Positions 20,201-27,781 of a stretch of DNA of 64,000 bases are shown here, in pieces. The translations under genes and the position numbers were made by a program. Position 1 is the first letter of the stretch, and every line of letters starts with the position of its first letter. Source of the DNA: Streptomyces sp. P3. Lineage in GTDB: Bacteria; Actinomycetota; Actinomycetes; Streptomycetales; Streptomycetaceae. The notes under the pieces were generated by a model that searched no databases, had not been told where the DNA came from, and worked only from the letters and a program-made list of their open reading frames with translations. The DNA is taken from NCBI RefSeq assembly GCF_003032475.1, contig NZ_CP028369.1, positions 6,200,001-6,264,000 of the forward strand. The letters are read 5' to 3'.

Positions 20201-20950
20201 CGAGTGCCATACCGTGAAGTCGTCGATCGCGCCCTTGAGGAGCGGATCCGGGTGGAAGGACCTTCCGATGTAGCCGGCGGCGGTGGCCGAACCGTCCAGC
20301 AGGTCCTTGGCCTTGACGGTCGTCGCCGAGAAGGAGACCGCCACGCCGTCGAGGTAGGTGGTGACCTGTCCGGCGGCGGTGTCGAGGGTGACCGTGACGG
20401 TGCGCCAGGCGCCGGCCGGGAGCGCCGCGTATCCGGAGACCTGCGACTCCGCGCCGCCTCCGCCGGTCGTCACGGCGGTGCGCAGCACGCCGCCGTTGTG
20501 GGACGGGGTGGTGAAGAGGTACTTCGTGGTGCCGGTGCCCAGGTCGAAGATCCGCTGCCAGGACGATGTGTCGTCGCCCCACTTCACGCGGGCGGACACC
20601 GTCAGGTCGGTCGCGTCGCCGACCACTCCCCGGGGCAGGCGCACGTAGGCGCCGTCGGAGGTGGGGGCCCCGCCGGGCAGGGCGAGCGCCTTGCCGCCGT
20701 CCCTGCCTTCGACGGTCCGTGCGGTGGAGCCGTTGACCAGACTCGCCGTCAGGCCGTTGCCGGAACTGTCGGTGATCCTTCCGGAGGCGAGGTCGTCCTC
20801 GTCGAAGGTGTAGCGGGCCGTGGGCGGGGGCGTCTCCGCCGCCTGCGCGGGGGCGGCCGGTGCGGCGAGCAGACCCGCGCCGAGGGCCAGGGCCGCGGCG
20901 GCGGAGGCCCGGCGGCGGGCTGAACTGTCAGCGGATGACGCGGATGACAT
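17288..20950 (-). CDS. Secreted multidomain glycoside hydrolase (clan-A-like catalytic domain)
   Basis: A 1220-residue exported enzyme. Domains in order: signal peptide (to about residue 38), LamG/concanavalin-like domain (about 45-240), bacterial Ig-like domain (about 255-335), a TIM-barrel-like catalytic region (about 345-680), and two carbohydrate-binding modules of the CBM6/35 type (about 785-940 and 1060-1215). In the catalytic region, VFVPFNEPEGNMFG supplies a candidate acid/base Glu near residue 471 and LPVNINEYAFN a candidate nucleophile Glu near 587, a spacing that fits retaining clan-A enzymes such as GH39. The family is not certain and the substrate is probably a plant cell-wall polysaccharide. 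LacI-type operators upstream suggest sugar induction. Confidence 0.8.
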   Translation of the reverse strand: MSSASSADSSARRRASAAAALALGAGLLAAPAAPAQAAETPPPTARYTFDEDDLASGRITDSSGNGLTASLVNGSTARTVEGRDGGKALALPGGAPTSDGAYVRLPRGVVGDATDLTVSARVKWGDDTSSWQRIFDLGTGTTKYLFTTPSHNGGVLRTAVTTGGGGAESQVSGYAALPAGAWRTVTVTLDTAAGQVTTYLDGVAVSFSATTVKAKDLLDGSATAAGYIGRSFHPDPLLKGAIDDFTVWHSALSAEQVAGMVGDVPTLQALSRTSFEVRTTAATAPPLPSAVRSTYSDGYDRDTPIVWDAVPSDKYARPGTFTTAGTAAGRRVTATVTVVREGELTVDLGSDTGAFHGGASGTLYGVYGPDVPTNNLIEGMGLRTVSTKAQDGPQHPGADALEVVGPLADSTDGDVYIYMTDIHRGFPYEWPGATPAEKVKLYEEKIAKQVDQVLRLPKRYQDNIVFVPFNEPEGNMFGTGEWSYDKVSWLNSPDAFLAAWDSSYRLIKGRMPDARIAGPNTSILYDQVKGFLTHTLAAGTLPDVITWHELSHPDAVRAGVTKYRTWERALFEGTNREGTRLPVNINEYAFNYHTSVPGQMIQWVSAIEESKVDADIAYWNIDGNLSDSAVQSNRGNGQWWLLHSYASMSGHTVTVDPPFPGRNYTMQGVATLDEKKKQARLLFGGSAGKGHITFAGIPEKVFGTSVHAWIREIEWSGQVGDSSGPKLLAETNLEVGADGSVSADFGDGTLPALKESSAYEIVLSPAGTAKDVQSAPVRWQGSYEAEDAAHTGSGYSKNGPEGSTGDVSKFYTSGGYDVGGLRTGSDVTLDFTVDVPEDGSYDLSVFANSLNTFDKVQEQGPTNVFLRVDGAAAGEQELYLPLGYKWVVWDHSDTEVRLTKGKHTLTLAARSLDGKRATKGDAIVDRLTLSLPDASAHTQVYEGELAWLGGGARPVYDLPEPAATGSGAARLPKKGTATFWVYSPADREATLTIDTLAGTDGRVSVNGQDVLRLGKRKNSAAVSLSGGVNKVTVSGGSGITLVDRLTVTPTEGTLRTRTYEAQDAALTGSAALSPLSLATGGTAISGIGGDPGNGNTATFTVTADQPGLHALRIRYANPEQSPATHYNPDPLTRHADLTVNGGQTRRVFFPHTFHQNNFWELTVPVELAKGRNTLTFRSEELPDFDGTTYASDTFPGVLLRSRYAPLIDRIAVAPYAREVR

Positions 20951-21045
20951 GGACTGCGTCCTCGATCCTGTGAGTTACGGGTCCCGGCCGGTGGCTGCCG
21001 GGCCGTATGCCGGGCCGGTGAGGAGGATCCGCGGACCTGCGACGT

Positions 21046-21057
21046 CGAATCGGTTCG
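21046..21057. promoter_or_regulatory. LacI-type operator 1
   Basis: Core CGAATCGGTTCG; the flanking GACGT/ACGTC extends the inverted repeat to 22 bp (21041-21062) with a single mismatched pair. It lies 96 bp before the hydrolase start, in the place expected for a repressor. Confidence 0.6.
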
Positions 21058-21172
21058 ACGTCGGGGCATCCAGAGGGGGGCGGGATGCCCAAGGACGAAC
21101 GGGGTCGGTGCCCGGCACGGCAACGGTCGTGGGGGGAGGGGCTGGCTCGGGTCGTCGGAAGGATCACTCCAT

Positions 21173-21184
21173 CGAATCGGTTCG
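21173..21184. promoter_or_regulatory. LacI-type operator 2
   Basis: The same 12-bp core as operator 1 (CGAATCGGTTCG), about 127 bp further upstream. The central CG dyad and TTCG arms are typical of LacI-family sites in Streptomyces. Confidence 0.55.
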
Positions 21185-21326
21185 CAGGAAGCTAACACCG
21201 GGAAAATCCCGCAGCAATACCCCCGACGCAAGGAGCGTCGGCGAGGACCGCGGATCGTGCGGATTGTCCTGCTGTCAGGGGAGGCACCCCGATCCAGGTG
21301 CGGACAACCCCGCCGTGCGGCAGCAC

Positions 21327-21338
21327 CGAACCGGTTCG
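21327..21338. promoter_or_regulatory. LacI-type operator 3
   Basis: CGAACCGGTTCG, a perfect 12-bp palindrome related to the two cores downstream. Three sites over about 290 bp could allow looping by a tetrameric repressor. No LacI gene lies in the window. Confidence 0.5.
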
Positions 21339-21569
21339 AGTCAGGTTGTTCTCCAACGCGGGTCGGCCGCCCACCGGTGGTCGGTTCGGCAGGTTCGAGC
21401 GGCGGCCCGAGCACACAGGGGCGCGGCCGGGCCGGTGTGAGCGCCCCGAGCGACGTCTCTGCGCACCCGTCACGTTCGGACCAGCACGTGCGCCCCACGC
21501 GCTCCCCTCCGCCCCTTCACACCCCTGAGCACCGGGAACCGTCGGCCTCCTCCACGCCCTCCTGAGGGC

Positions 21570-21830
21570 ATGTTCCCGAAGCAGCGGTCTCCTTTCGGCA
21601 TCGTCCTCAGGGCGAACCTGCGGCGGCAGGCCGGCCCGTTGGCCGCGTTCGTCGTGGCCGCACTGATCGTGTGCGTGGTCTGGGACGGTCTGTACGCCCG
21701 GGACATGTGGCGGGAACTGGAACGGGCAGGCGGGTACACCGCGGTGGTCGCAGGCGCCGCCCGCTGGGACGAGGGGAACGTCGACCTCCCCGGTGCGCCA
21801 CCCGGCGTCCGTGACGACGGCCTGCGCACA
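21570..21830 (+). pseudogene. Possible small membrane protein fragment
   Basis: A frame starting at ATG 21570 reads as a plausible membrane protein for about 85 codons: a helix PLAAFVVAALIVCVVWDGLY, then ARDMWRELERAGGYTAVVAG. Third-position G+C is high, as in real genes. After about 21830 the frame runs into low-complexity sequence antisense to the HEAT-repeat gene. There is no good ribosome-binding site. It may be the broken start of a membrane protein, or a chance frame. Confidence 0.3.
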
Positions 21831-21898
21831 GCGTCTCCCCACTGCGGATCCGTCGGCTGCGGGCTGTCGCCCCCGGGGCCCTGCCGAACGCGATCGAT

Positions 21899-23245
21899 CT
21901 ATGGGGGAGACAGCCGGGCAGGATGCGGTGGGCCGACGTGTGCCAGGATCGCTCGACGGGCGCTGCGGGCGGCGGCCAGAAGGCTTTCGTCCAGTCTCAT
22001 CTCGGCGTCGCGGGTGGAGTCGTTGACAGGGATGCGGGTACGTCTGTCGATCAGGGCCGTCACGTCCGGCAGTGCGGGGCGCGCGTGGCCGCCCATCCGG
22101 GCGAGACCCGCCAGGTAGTACTCGCCGACCGCGTAGTCGGCCAGGTGAGGTGTCATGAGGGCGAGCAGCCGGGGCAGGGCGGAGGGTCCGGCGTGTCGGA
22201 GCCACAGCGGGGCGCACTCCGCCTGTGAGCGGCAGGGGTGATGGAACGTCAGGTTGTACAGCTGGGCCGCCTGTCGGAAGGTCAGTGGGCCGTCGTCCAG
22301 CAGGGCCTCGTAGATCTCGGAGGCGTGAGCGAGACGGGTGATGCCCACTGGCCTGGCGGCGAGCAGCGCGGCGGCGGATGCGCTGTCGTACGACGTCGCG
22401 GTGGACGGGATCCGGCGGGCCCTCGTGGTCGGCGTGAAGGGGACCTCGGCGAGGAGAGCTCCGTGGGTCCGCATCGCCGCCTCGGAGATCGAGGCTGTCG
22501 CGAGCGCCTTGCCGAGAGCCGGGGTGATCCTCTGGCTGTGGTGTCGGACGAGGAGCGGCAGCAGCCCGACCGGTGCGGCCCGCCAGTCGTGGCACGCCTC
22601 GCGGGCCAGGTCGGCGCCGATGTCCCGGGTGGCGGGGTCGGCGAGGAGGCGGGCCACGAGGGCGTACGTGTCGTGCTCGCGCCCGAGTCCGTACAGGGCC
22701 GCGCCCCAGAGGTGCCCGACGTCCTCCAGGTGGTGCGCGGCCTCCCGGGCATCGTCGAGGAGTGCGGCGTCCAGGGAGCGCCACCGCGGGGGTGGCGCTG
22801 TCCGCAGCGTCTCCAGGTGCGCGAGGAAGCGGACCGACGCGAGGCCGTCGCCGGTCAGACGGGCGGCGGCCGGGCCGAGCGCTCTGGCCAGGACGGTGCG
22901 CACGACAGGATCGGCGAGTTCGGCGAGGGCCGCGAGAACCAGGCCGGGCTCCCCGTGGAAACCGACGAGACACGCGGCTCGGCGCCGTACTTCCTCGTCG
23001 AGGTCATTGAGCCGGGCCACAGCGGCGTCGACGGCCTCTGGCCAGGGCCGTTCGCGGGCCAGGCTGCGCAGGAGGTCCAAGGCCTCTCGGCGGACGACGG
23101 GTGCGTCGGCGTGTGTGAGCCGGAGCAGCCGGGTGGCGACCGTGCCGGTGCGGTCGGCGCGTATCGCCTGGAAGAGCGCGATACGGGAAGGGTGGGCGGG
23201 TGTCGTGGCCGTGCCGTTGGCCACGGCCTCGTCCGGCCACGTCAT
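21899..23245 (-). CDS. HEAT-repeat protein of unknown function
   Basis: A 448-residue, soluble, alpha-helical protein with no signal or membrane segment. Several HEAT-like helix pairs are visible, for example APVVRREALDLLRSLARERP, LDEEVRRRAACLV and ADPVVRTVLARALGP. Similar large HEAT-repeat proteins of unknown role are common in Streptomyces. I chose ATG 23245 (MTWPDEAV); an in-frame ATG at 23308 would add 21 residues. It is divergent from the gene at 23614 and apparently monocistronic. Confidence 0.75.
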   Translation of the reverse strand: MTWPDEAVANGTATTPAHPSRIALFQAIRADRTGTVATRLLRLTHADAPVVRREALDLLRSLARERPWPEAVDAAVARLNDLDEEVRRRAACLVGFHGEPGLVLAALAELADPVVRTVLARALGPAAARLTGDGLASVRFLAHLETLRTAPPPRWRSLDAALLDDAREAAHHLEDVGHLWGAALYGLGREHDTYALVARLLADPATRDIGADLAREACHDWRAAPVGLLPLLVRHHSQRITPALGKALATASISEAAMRTHGALLAEVPFTPTTRARRIPSTATSYDSASAAALLAARPVGITRLAHASEIYEALLDDGPLTFRQAAQLYNLTFHHPCRSQAECAPLWLRHAGPSALPRLLALMTPHLADYAVGEYYLAGLARMGGHARPALPDVTALIDRRTRIPVNDSTRDAEMRLDESLLAAARSARRAILAHVGPPHPARLSPP

Positions 23246-23613
23246 CGGGCGGGGCGGAAGTCGCCCTTCCGTGCTGGAGCTTCGATCATGAGACCGATCA
23301 TCCCACACGCGCGACAGCTTGGGCAGGGTCGCCGCCTGCGCACCCCACAGGACGAAACTCCCCCGAAGTACTCAGCCATCGTCGGTCCGGGGCTCGGGCG
23401 CGTGTGTCCTGAGCGGACGAGCCCCACCCCGATGCCACGAAACTCCGTCGCGCGGATCGACTCACCCGGTTGTCCCGTTCAGCGAGTGACCCGATGCGCG
23501 GTTCGCGGCGGCCCGGCTCACGTCCGCCTCGCGCCCGGGTGCCCAATGACCCGCCTTGACCAGCGGGTTCGTGTGGCAGAAAGTGGTCCTATTGATCGAC
23601 CGGGGCGGGAAGC
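23246..23613. other. Divergent intergenic region
   Basis: 368 bp between the HEAT-repeat gene (minus) and the TPR-like gene (plus). No gene, repeat or clear promoter was recognised; it presumably carries both promoters. Confidence 0.5.
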
Positions 23614-24435
23614 ATGACACATGAGGAATACGCCGCCCACTGCGAGGAGCTCTTCGCGGTGGGCGGATTCACGGAGGTCCGGAAGCTGGCCGAATCCGGC
23701 CTGGCGGAAATCGGACCCGATCCGGTGCTCTACCGGTGGCTCGGCCTCGCACATGCGGCGGAGGACGAGGACGACCACGACGACGAGGCGGAGAAGGCCT
23801 ACGGGGCCGGGCTCGCCCAGTGGCCCGACGACCTCGGACTGCTGGTCTCCTACCTGGAACTGTGCCTGCGGGCCGACGGGTGGACGTACCCCGGGCGCAG
23901 CGCTCGGGCGGGCTCGCTCAAGGAGCGGATCGCCGTGCTGGCTCCGGCGGGGTCGCCCGAGGCGGCACAGGTGGAGGACGCGCTCGGGCGGGCCGGACGA
24001 GGCTACTGGCAGGACCTACGGGAGAGGACGGCCTCCGTGCGGGCGGAGCGGGCGGCTCTGACCTCCCACAGCGCCGATGTCGCCGAAGCGCTGGAGAAGG
24101 GAGGCCGGCCGTCCGCCCATCCCGAGGACCTGCGGGCCGCCGAGGTGGCGGCCGCGCTGGAGCTGCTGGCCGGCCCGTGGCGTGCCCCGCTCCGGCTGCT
24201 GGTCCGCTACCGGGTGGCCGCGTACTCCGCCGCCTTCGTGCTGGTCGTTGCCACGAACAAGGCGCTGGTGCTGAGCGGAACCGTCTCCTACAGCGCATGG
24301 GGCTGGATCTGGTACGCGCCCCTGCTGCTGGCCGACGCGAGACTCAAGCAGGCTCGGCGGGTGGCCCGGCAGCGGGTGATCGGCGCGATCGAGGCGCGGC
24401 ACGCCGAGACCGCCGCCGCGGACCAGGGTCGGTAG
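23614..24435 (+). CDS. TPR-like protein with C-terminal membrane helices
   Basis: A 273-residue protein. Residues 1-95 look like two tetratricopeptide-type helix pairs (CEELFAVGGFTEVRKLAESG and EKAYGAGLAQWPDDLGLLVS) interrupted by an acidic stretch (EDEDDHDDEAEK). A coiled-coil-like segment follows near residues 130-165, then two hydrophobic helices (VAAYSAAFVLVVATNKALVL and WGWIWYAPLLLADA) and a basic tail. The role is unknown. It is preceded by a GGGCGGGAAG ribosome-binding site. Confidence 0.75.
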   Translation: MTHEEYAAHCEELFAVGGFTEVRKLAESGLAEIGPDPVLYRWLGLAHAAEDEDDHDDEAEKAYGAGLAQWPDDLGLLVSYLELCLRADGWTYPGRSARAGSLKERIAVLAPAGSPEAAQVEDALGRAGRGYWQDLRERTASVRAERAALTSHSADVAEALEKGGRPSAHPEDLRAAEVAAALELLAGPWRAPLRLLVRYRVAAYSAAFVLVVATNKALVLSGTVSYSAWGWIWYAPLLLADARLKQARRVARQRVIGAIEARHAETAAADQGR

Positions 24436-24586
24436 TGAAAGCGACGCCCGATCGCGGATGATCACGATGTGCGGGACGTGGTGATCCGCTGCGGCGCTCA
24501 CCTCGTGGGGGCGACGGACTGCTGCGACGATACCGCCGACCGACCCCCGATCACTCGTTCGACACCGGCCCGAGGAGGCGTACGCA

Positions 24587-25282
24587 TTGACCGCCGTGGT
24601 GCTCGTGCATGGCCTGTATCACCGTCCCGCACACTTCGCCCTGGTGGCCGAACGCCTGCGGACCGCGGGAACCGAGGTCCTCGCTCCCGAGCTCCACCGG
24701 GGCTCACTGGCCGCCGACACGGCCGCGGTGCAGGCTGTCGTCGACTCGCTGCCGGATCCTCCCACCGTGCTCGGCCACTCCTACGGCGGGTCGGTGATCA
24801 CCGGGCTGCGCGGGGTGGGACATCTGGTCTACCTGGCGGCCTTCGTGCCGGACGTCGGTGAGAGCGCGGCCGGTCTGGGTGGTGCGTCCCCGCAGCTCCA
24901 GGACGCGATCGACCTCGAGCCCGACGGCTCGACCAGCCTGCACCCCGGCCGGGCCGCCGACACCCTCTACGGAGACTGTCCCGAACCTCTCGCCGCCTGG
25001 GCGGTCGGCCTGCTGCGGGCGCAGGCCCCCGGCTGCGGGCGAGGCATTCCGGAGCATCACAGCTGGAAGCACACTCCCTCCACCTACGTCGTCTGCGGGC
25101 AGGACCGGGCCCTCGACCCGGTCCTGCAGCGGAGGATGGCCTCTCGCTGTACCGACGCGCGCGTGTGGCAGACGGGCCACTGCCCGTTCGTAGGACGGCC
25201 GGGTCTCGTCATCGAGCTCCTGCAGGAACTGCTCGCCGCCGCCCCGGATCAGCCCGGCGGAGGATGCGCAACCGCTCCTTGA
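24587..25282 (+). CDS. Alpha/beta hydrolase
   Basis: A 231-residue cytosolic hydrolase of the esterase/methylesterase type. The oxyanion-hole motif is VLVHGLYH, the nucleophile elbow is GHSYGG, the acid is the Asp of GQDRALDP and the base is the His of TGHCPF, so the whole triad is present. The start codon is TTG at 24587 with GAGGAGG upstream; no ATG or GTG suits the N-terminal strand. The substrate cannot be told. Confidence 0.85.
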   Translation: MTAVVLVHGLYHRPAHFALVAERLRTAGTEVLAPELHRGSLAADTAAVQAVVDSLPDPPTVLGHSYGGSVITGLRGVGHLVYLAAFVPDVGESAAGLGGASPQLQDAIDLEPDGSTSLHPGRAADTLYGDCPEPLAAWAVGLLRAQAPGCGRGIPEHHSWKHTPSTYVVCGQDRALDPVLQRRMASRCTDARVWQTGHCPFVGRPGLVIELLQELLAAAPDQPGGGCATAP

Positions 25283-25333
25283 TGTCGCAGGTACGGGCGG
25301 CAACCGTGTGATCAGGCGGCGGCGCAGGGCTCG

Positions 25334-27286
25334 TCAGACGGCGATGATCTGCCACTGCTCCTCAGGCGCGCGGTGATACGCGACCTGGTCGATGTTGGCC
25401 CCGTCGGCGGTCGAGCCCGCGTCGACGTTGAGTGACAGTCCGCTGAACCGGTTGGTGAGGCAGTAATAGCCGTCACCGGTCGGGGTGACCGCCCAGTGCT
25501 GCTGGGGGACGTCGTCGTCTCCCCAGATGGACACGTTGCCGCCGTCCACCCGCGAGAGGCCGGCCACCTCCATCAGCTTGCCGCTGTTCACGTTCCTGAC
25601 TTCGTAGTAGCCGTCGCCGGTGGAGCTGAAGGTCCACTTCTGCGCGGTGTTGTTCAGCCATGGCCATTGTTGGATGTTGGTGCCGTTGGCGGTGCCGAAG
25701 TTGTACACGTCGGCGACTTTGCCGCTCTTGCGGTTGACGATGCGGTAGACCGTGCCGTCGCCCGGCAGGACATTCGACACCAGGGTCGGCTTGGCTGTCC
25801 GGCCACCGATCCTGACGCCGCCCATGTTGGCGTAGCCGCCGGTGGCCGCGTTCGCCTGGATCCGCACGAAACCCACGTTCCGGGCGGGCCATTCGGTCAC
25901 CTTGGTGGCGCGGTCGCCGGCCCAGGTGCCGGTGGCGACCTGGGTGAAGTTCGTGCCGTCGGTGCTGGTGTGGACGGTGTACGAGGTGATGTCGCCGTCG
26001 GTGGAGTTATTGCGGTTCCACTGTTTGGGCAGGTACTCCAGGGTGGAGACATTGCTCCACACCCCGCCAAGGTCGATCGTGATCGAGTGAGGCAGCGCCG
26101 AGGACAGTCCCCACGTGGACCAGCAGGTCTCGTAGCCCCTGTCGCTCAGCCCGTCGATGGCGTTGAGCGGTCCCTCGCCGGTGTGGAAGCCGGTGGCGTA
26201 GGCGCTGACGGGGGTCACGGGGTGTTCGGCGCGGAGCATCTGGGCGGGCAGTGGCGGGCGGGAGGCGTTGGGGCTCCATGCCGCCCCGACTTCGGCGAGT
26301 CGGTTGACGATGTTGGCGTCCAGCTTGCCGTTGCGGTTGGGCGGGCAGTTGAGGACGAATGAGGTGTACTTCGGTTCCAGGTCCGCCAGGTGCGACAGGA
26401 TCGCCGCCTTGCTCATGGGGTCGGTGGTGGGCGTGGACGGATGCCAGAACCATCCGTCGCTGATCGTCTGTCCCTGCGTTGCGGCGTAGGTGTTTCCGGC
26501 CGGCGCGGTGATTCCCAACGGCTCCTCGAAGTAGATCGCGTCACCGAGGGAGGGCACGGACAGTCCGCCGTGGTCGATCATGACGATGTCCGGCTGGAGC
26601 GACTTCACGTGCTCGCGGATCCGCTGGTAGGAGACGGCCTGCTGGCCCATCTGCCATGCGTAGCCGTCGGTGACGAACATGTCGATGGTGCCGTAGTTGG
26701 TGAGCAGTTCGGTGATCTGACCCAGGATGAAGGTCATGTCGCCGGGCTGGATGGCATCGGTGATGTCGAGTCCGGTCACCTTGTGCCGGCTCTCCCACGC
26801 CTCGACGCCGAAGGTGCGGTCCCATATCGAGTAGTAGAGCCCGACCCTGAGCCCCTTCGCCCGGAAGGCGTCGCAGTACGCCTTCACCACATCCTGCTTG
26901 TAGGAGCTGTTCGCGACGTTCTGGGTGCCGTAGGCGCTCGGCCACAGGGCGAAGCCGTCATGATGCTTGGTCGTCAGGATGCCGTAGCTCATCTTCGCCG
27001 CGGCGGCGGCGGCCGCCCACTGGGCACAGTCCACGGCTGTGGGCGCGAACAGGGCGGGGCTCTGGTTGGGGGCTGCCCACTCCTCGTTGGTGAACGTGCC
27101 CAGGCTGAAGTGGTTGAACATGCCGAACCGCATGTTCACCAGCTTTTCCAGGTTGGTCTGCGGGTCCGCGGCGGCCGCCTCGGCCAGCAGGGGCGACAAC
27201 GCGGGGATCACGGGCAGCGTGGTCGCGGCCACGGCGGCCCCGGCGGCACCCAGCAGTGTGCGCCGGGACACTTTTCCTGACGGCAT
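25334..27286 (-). CDS. Secreted alpha-L-fucosidase, GH29, with CBM32 and ricin-type modules
   Basis: A 650-residue enzyme exported by the twin-arginine route (SRRTLLGAAGAAVAATTLPV). The GH29 barrel spans about residues 45-385. It has the conserved MRFGMFNHFSLGTF opening, TTKHHDGFALWPS, and VTDGYAW, whose Asp is the likely nucleophile. An F5/8-type (CBM32-like) domain follows at about 390-525 and a ricin-B lectin domain (RICIN, three QxW-type repeats: QQWPW, QQHWAV, EQWQII) at about 530-650. It releases fucose from plant or host glycans. The ATG at 27286 has GGGAG upstream. It is divergent from the GH43 gene and shares its promoter region. Confidence 0.9.
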   Translation of the reverse strand: MPSGKVSRRTLLGAAGAAVAATTLPVIPALSPLLAEAAAADPQTNLEKLVNMRFGMFNHFSLGTFTNEEWAAPNQSPALFAPTAVDCAQWAAAAAAAKMSYGILTTKHHDGFALWPSAYGTQNVANSSYKQDVVKAYCDAFRAKGLRVGLYYSIWDRTFGVEAWESRHKVTGLDITDAIQPGDMTFILGQITELLTNYGTIDMFVTDGYAWQMGQQAVSYQRIREHVKSLQPDIVMIDHGGLSVPSLGDAIYFEEPLGITAPAGNTYAATQGQTISDGWFWHPSTPTTDPMSKAAILSHLADLEPKYTSFVLNCPPNRNGKLDANIVNRLAEVGAAWSPNASRPPLPAQMLRAEHPVTPVSAYATGFHTGEGPLNAIDGLSDRGYETCWSTWGLSSALPHSITIDLGGVWSNVSTLEYLPKQWNRNNSTDGDITSYTVHTSTDGTNFTQVATGTWAGDRATKVTEWPARNVGFVRIQANAATGGYANMGGVRIGGRTAKPTLVSNVLPGDGTVYRIVNRKSGKVADVYNFGTANGTNIQQWPWLNNTAQKWTFSSTGDGYYEVRNVNSGKLMEVAGLSRVDGGNVSIWGDDDVPQQHWAVTPTGDGYYCLTNRFSGLSLNVDAGSTADGANIDQVAYHRAPEEQWQIIAV

Positions 27287-27781
27287 GGTTCTACTCCCGG
27301 TTCGGGCGGCTCGGACGTTCGGGGTGAGGCGGTCGGACTGGCGGTCCGAGGGATGCGGTCTCCAGCCCTCAGTGACCCGGCCCTCCCTCTGGGCTCCAGG
27401 GCGTCGGATGTTACGCATGAAGTTCGGTCATGCACCCCGCCCATGTCAACGGGCGTGAAGGGATGAACTGTCGTCAGTGAGATGACATTTGGCACCGGTG
27501 GATGGGAAATATGACGATGCGTCTCCCGGTAAACATGGCATGTCTGACGCATTCATCCGTCCGGATGCAAGCGACGACCCACGCAGTGCGGCGAGTGCCC
27601 ACGGCCGCGGCGAGAAGAAAGCGAAGTGTTCGACATGCCGGACATCGTTCGAAAACTATTGACGCTGATCGTGTCCCCCAACAAACTCGCCAACGCGATG
27701 TCATACGGGCCGAACGGCAGCACCTCGGCCGAGGCCTCGCGCACCCTGCCACAGCCATGCCTTCTCCAGGGATGTGAACCC
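27287..27781. other. Divergent regulatory region between fucosidase and GH43 gene
   Basis: 495 bp without a believable gene; the in-frame ATG at 27626 upstream of the GH43 gene lacks a signal peptide context. Visible elements are an 11-bp palindrome ACATGGCATGT (27533-27543), two direct GTTCGA hexamers 19 bp apart (27628 and 27647), and a TTGACG box at 27659 that may be the -35 of the GH43 promoter. Confidence 0.4.

Larger units (their letters stand above)
20951..21569. other. Upstream regulatory region of the large glycoside hydrolase
   Basis: A 619-bp region with no credible gene. It holds three copies of a LacI-type palindrome (listed separately) and is otherwise featureless high-GC sequence. 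Confidence 0.6.

Noticed and set aside
21899..25282. HEAT-repeat, TPR-like and hydrolase genes as a defence system
   Set aside because: They lie on different strands with separate promoter gaps, and none has a nuclease, NTPase or toxin motif.
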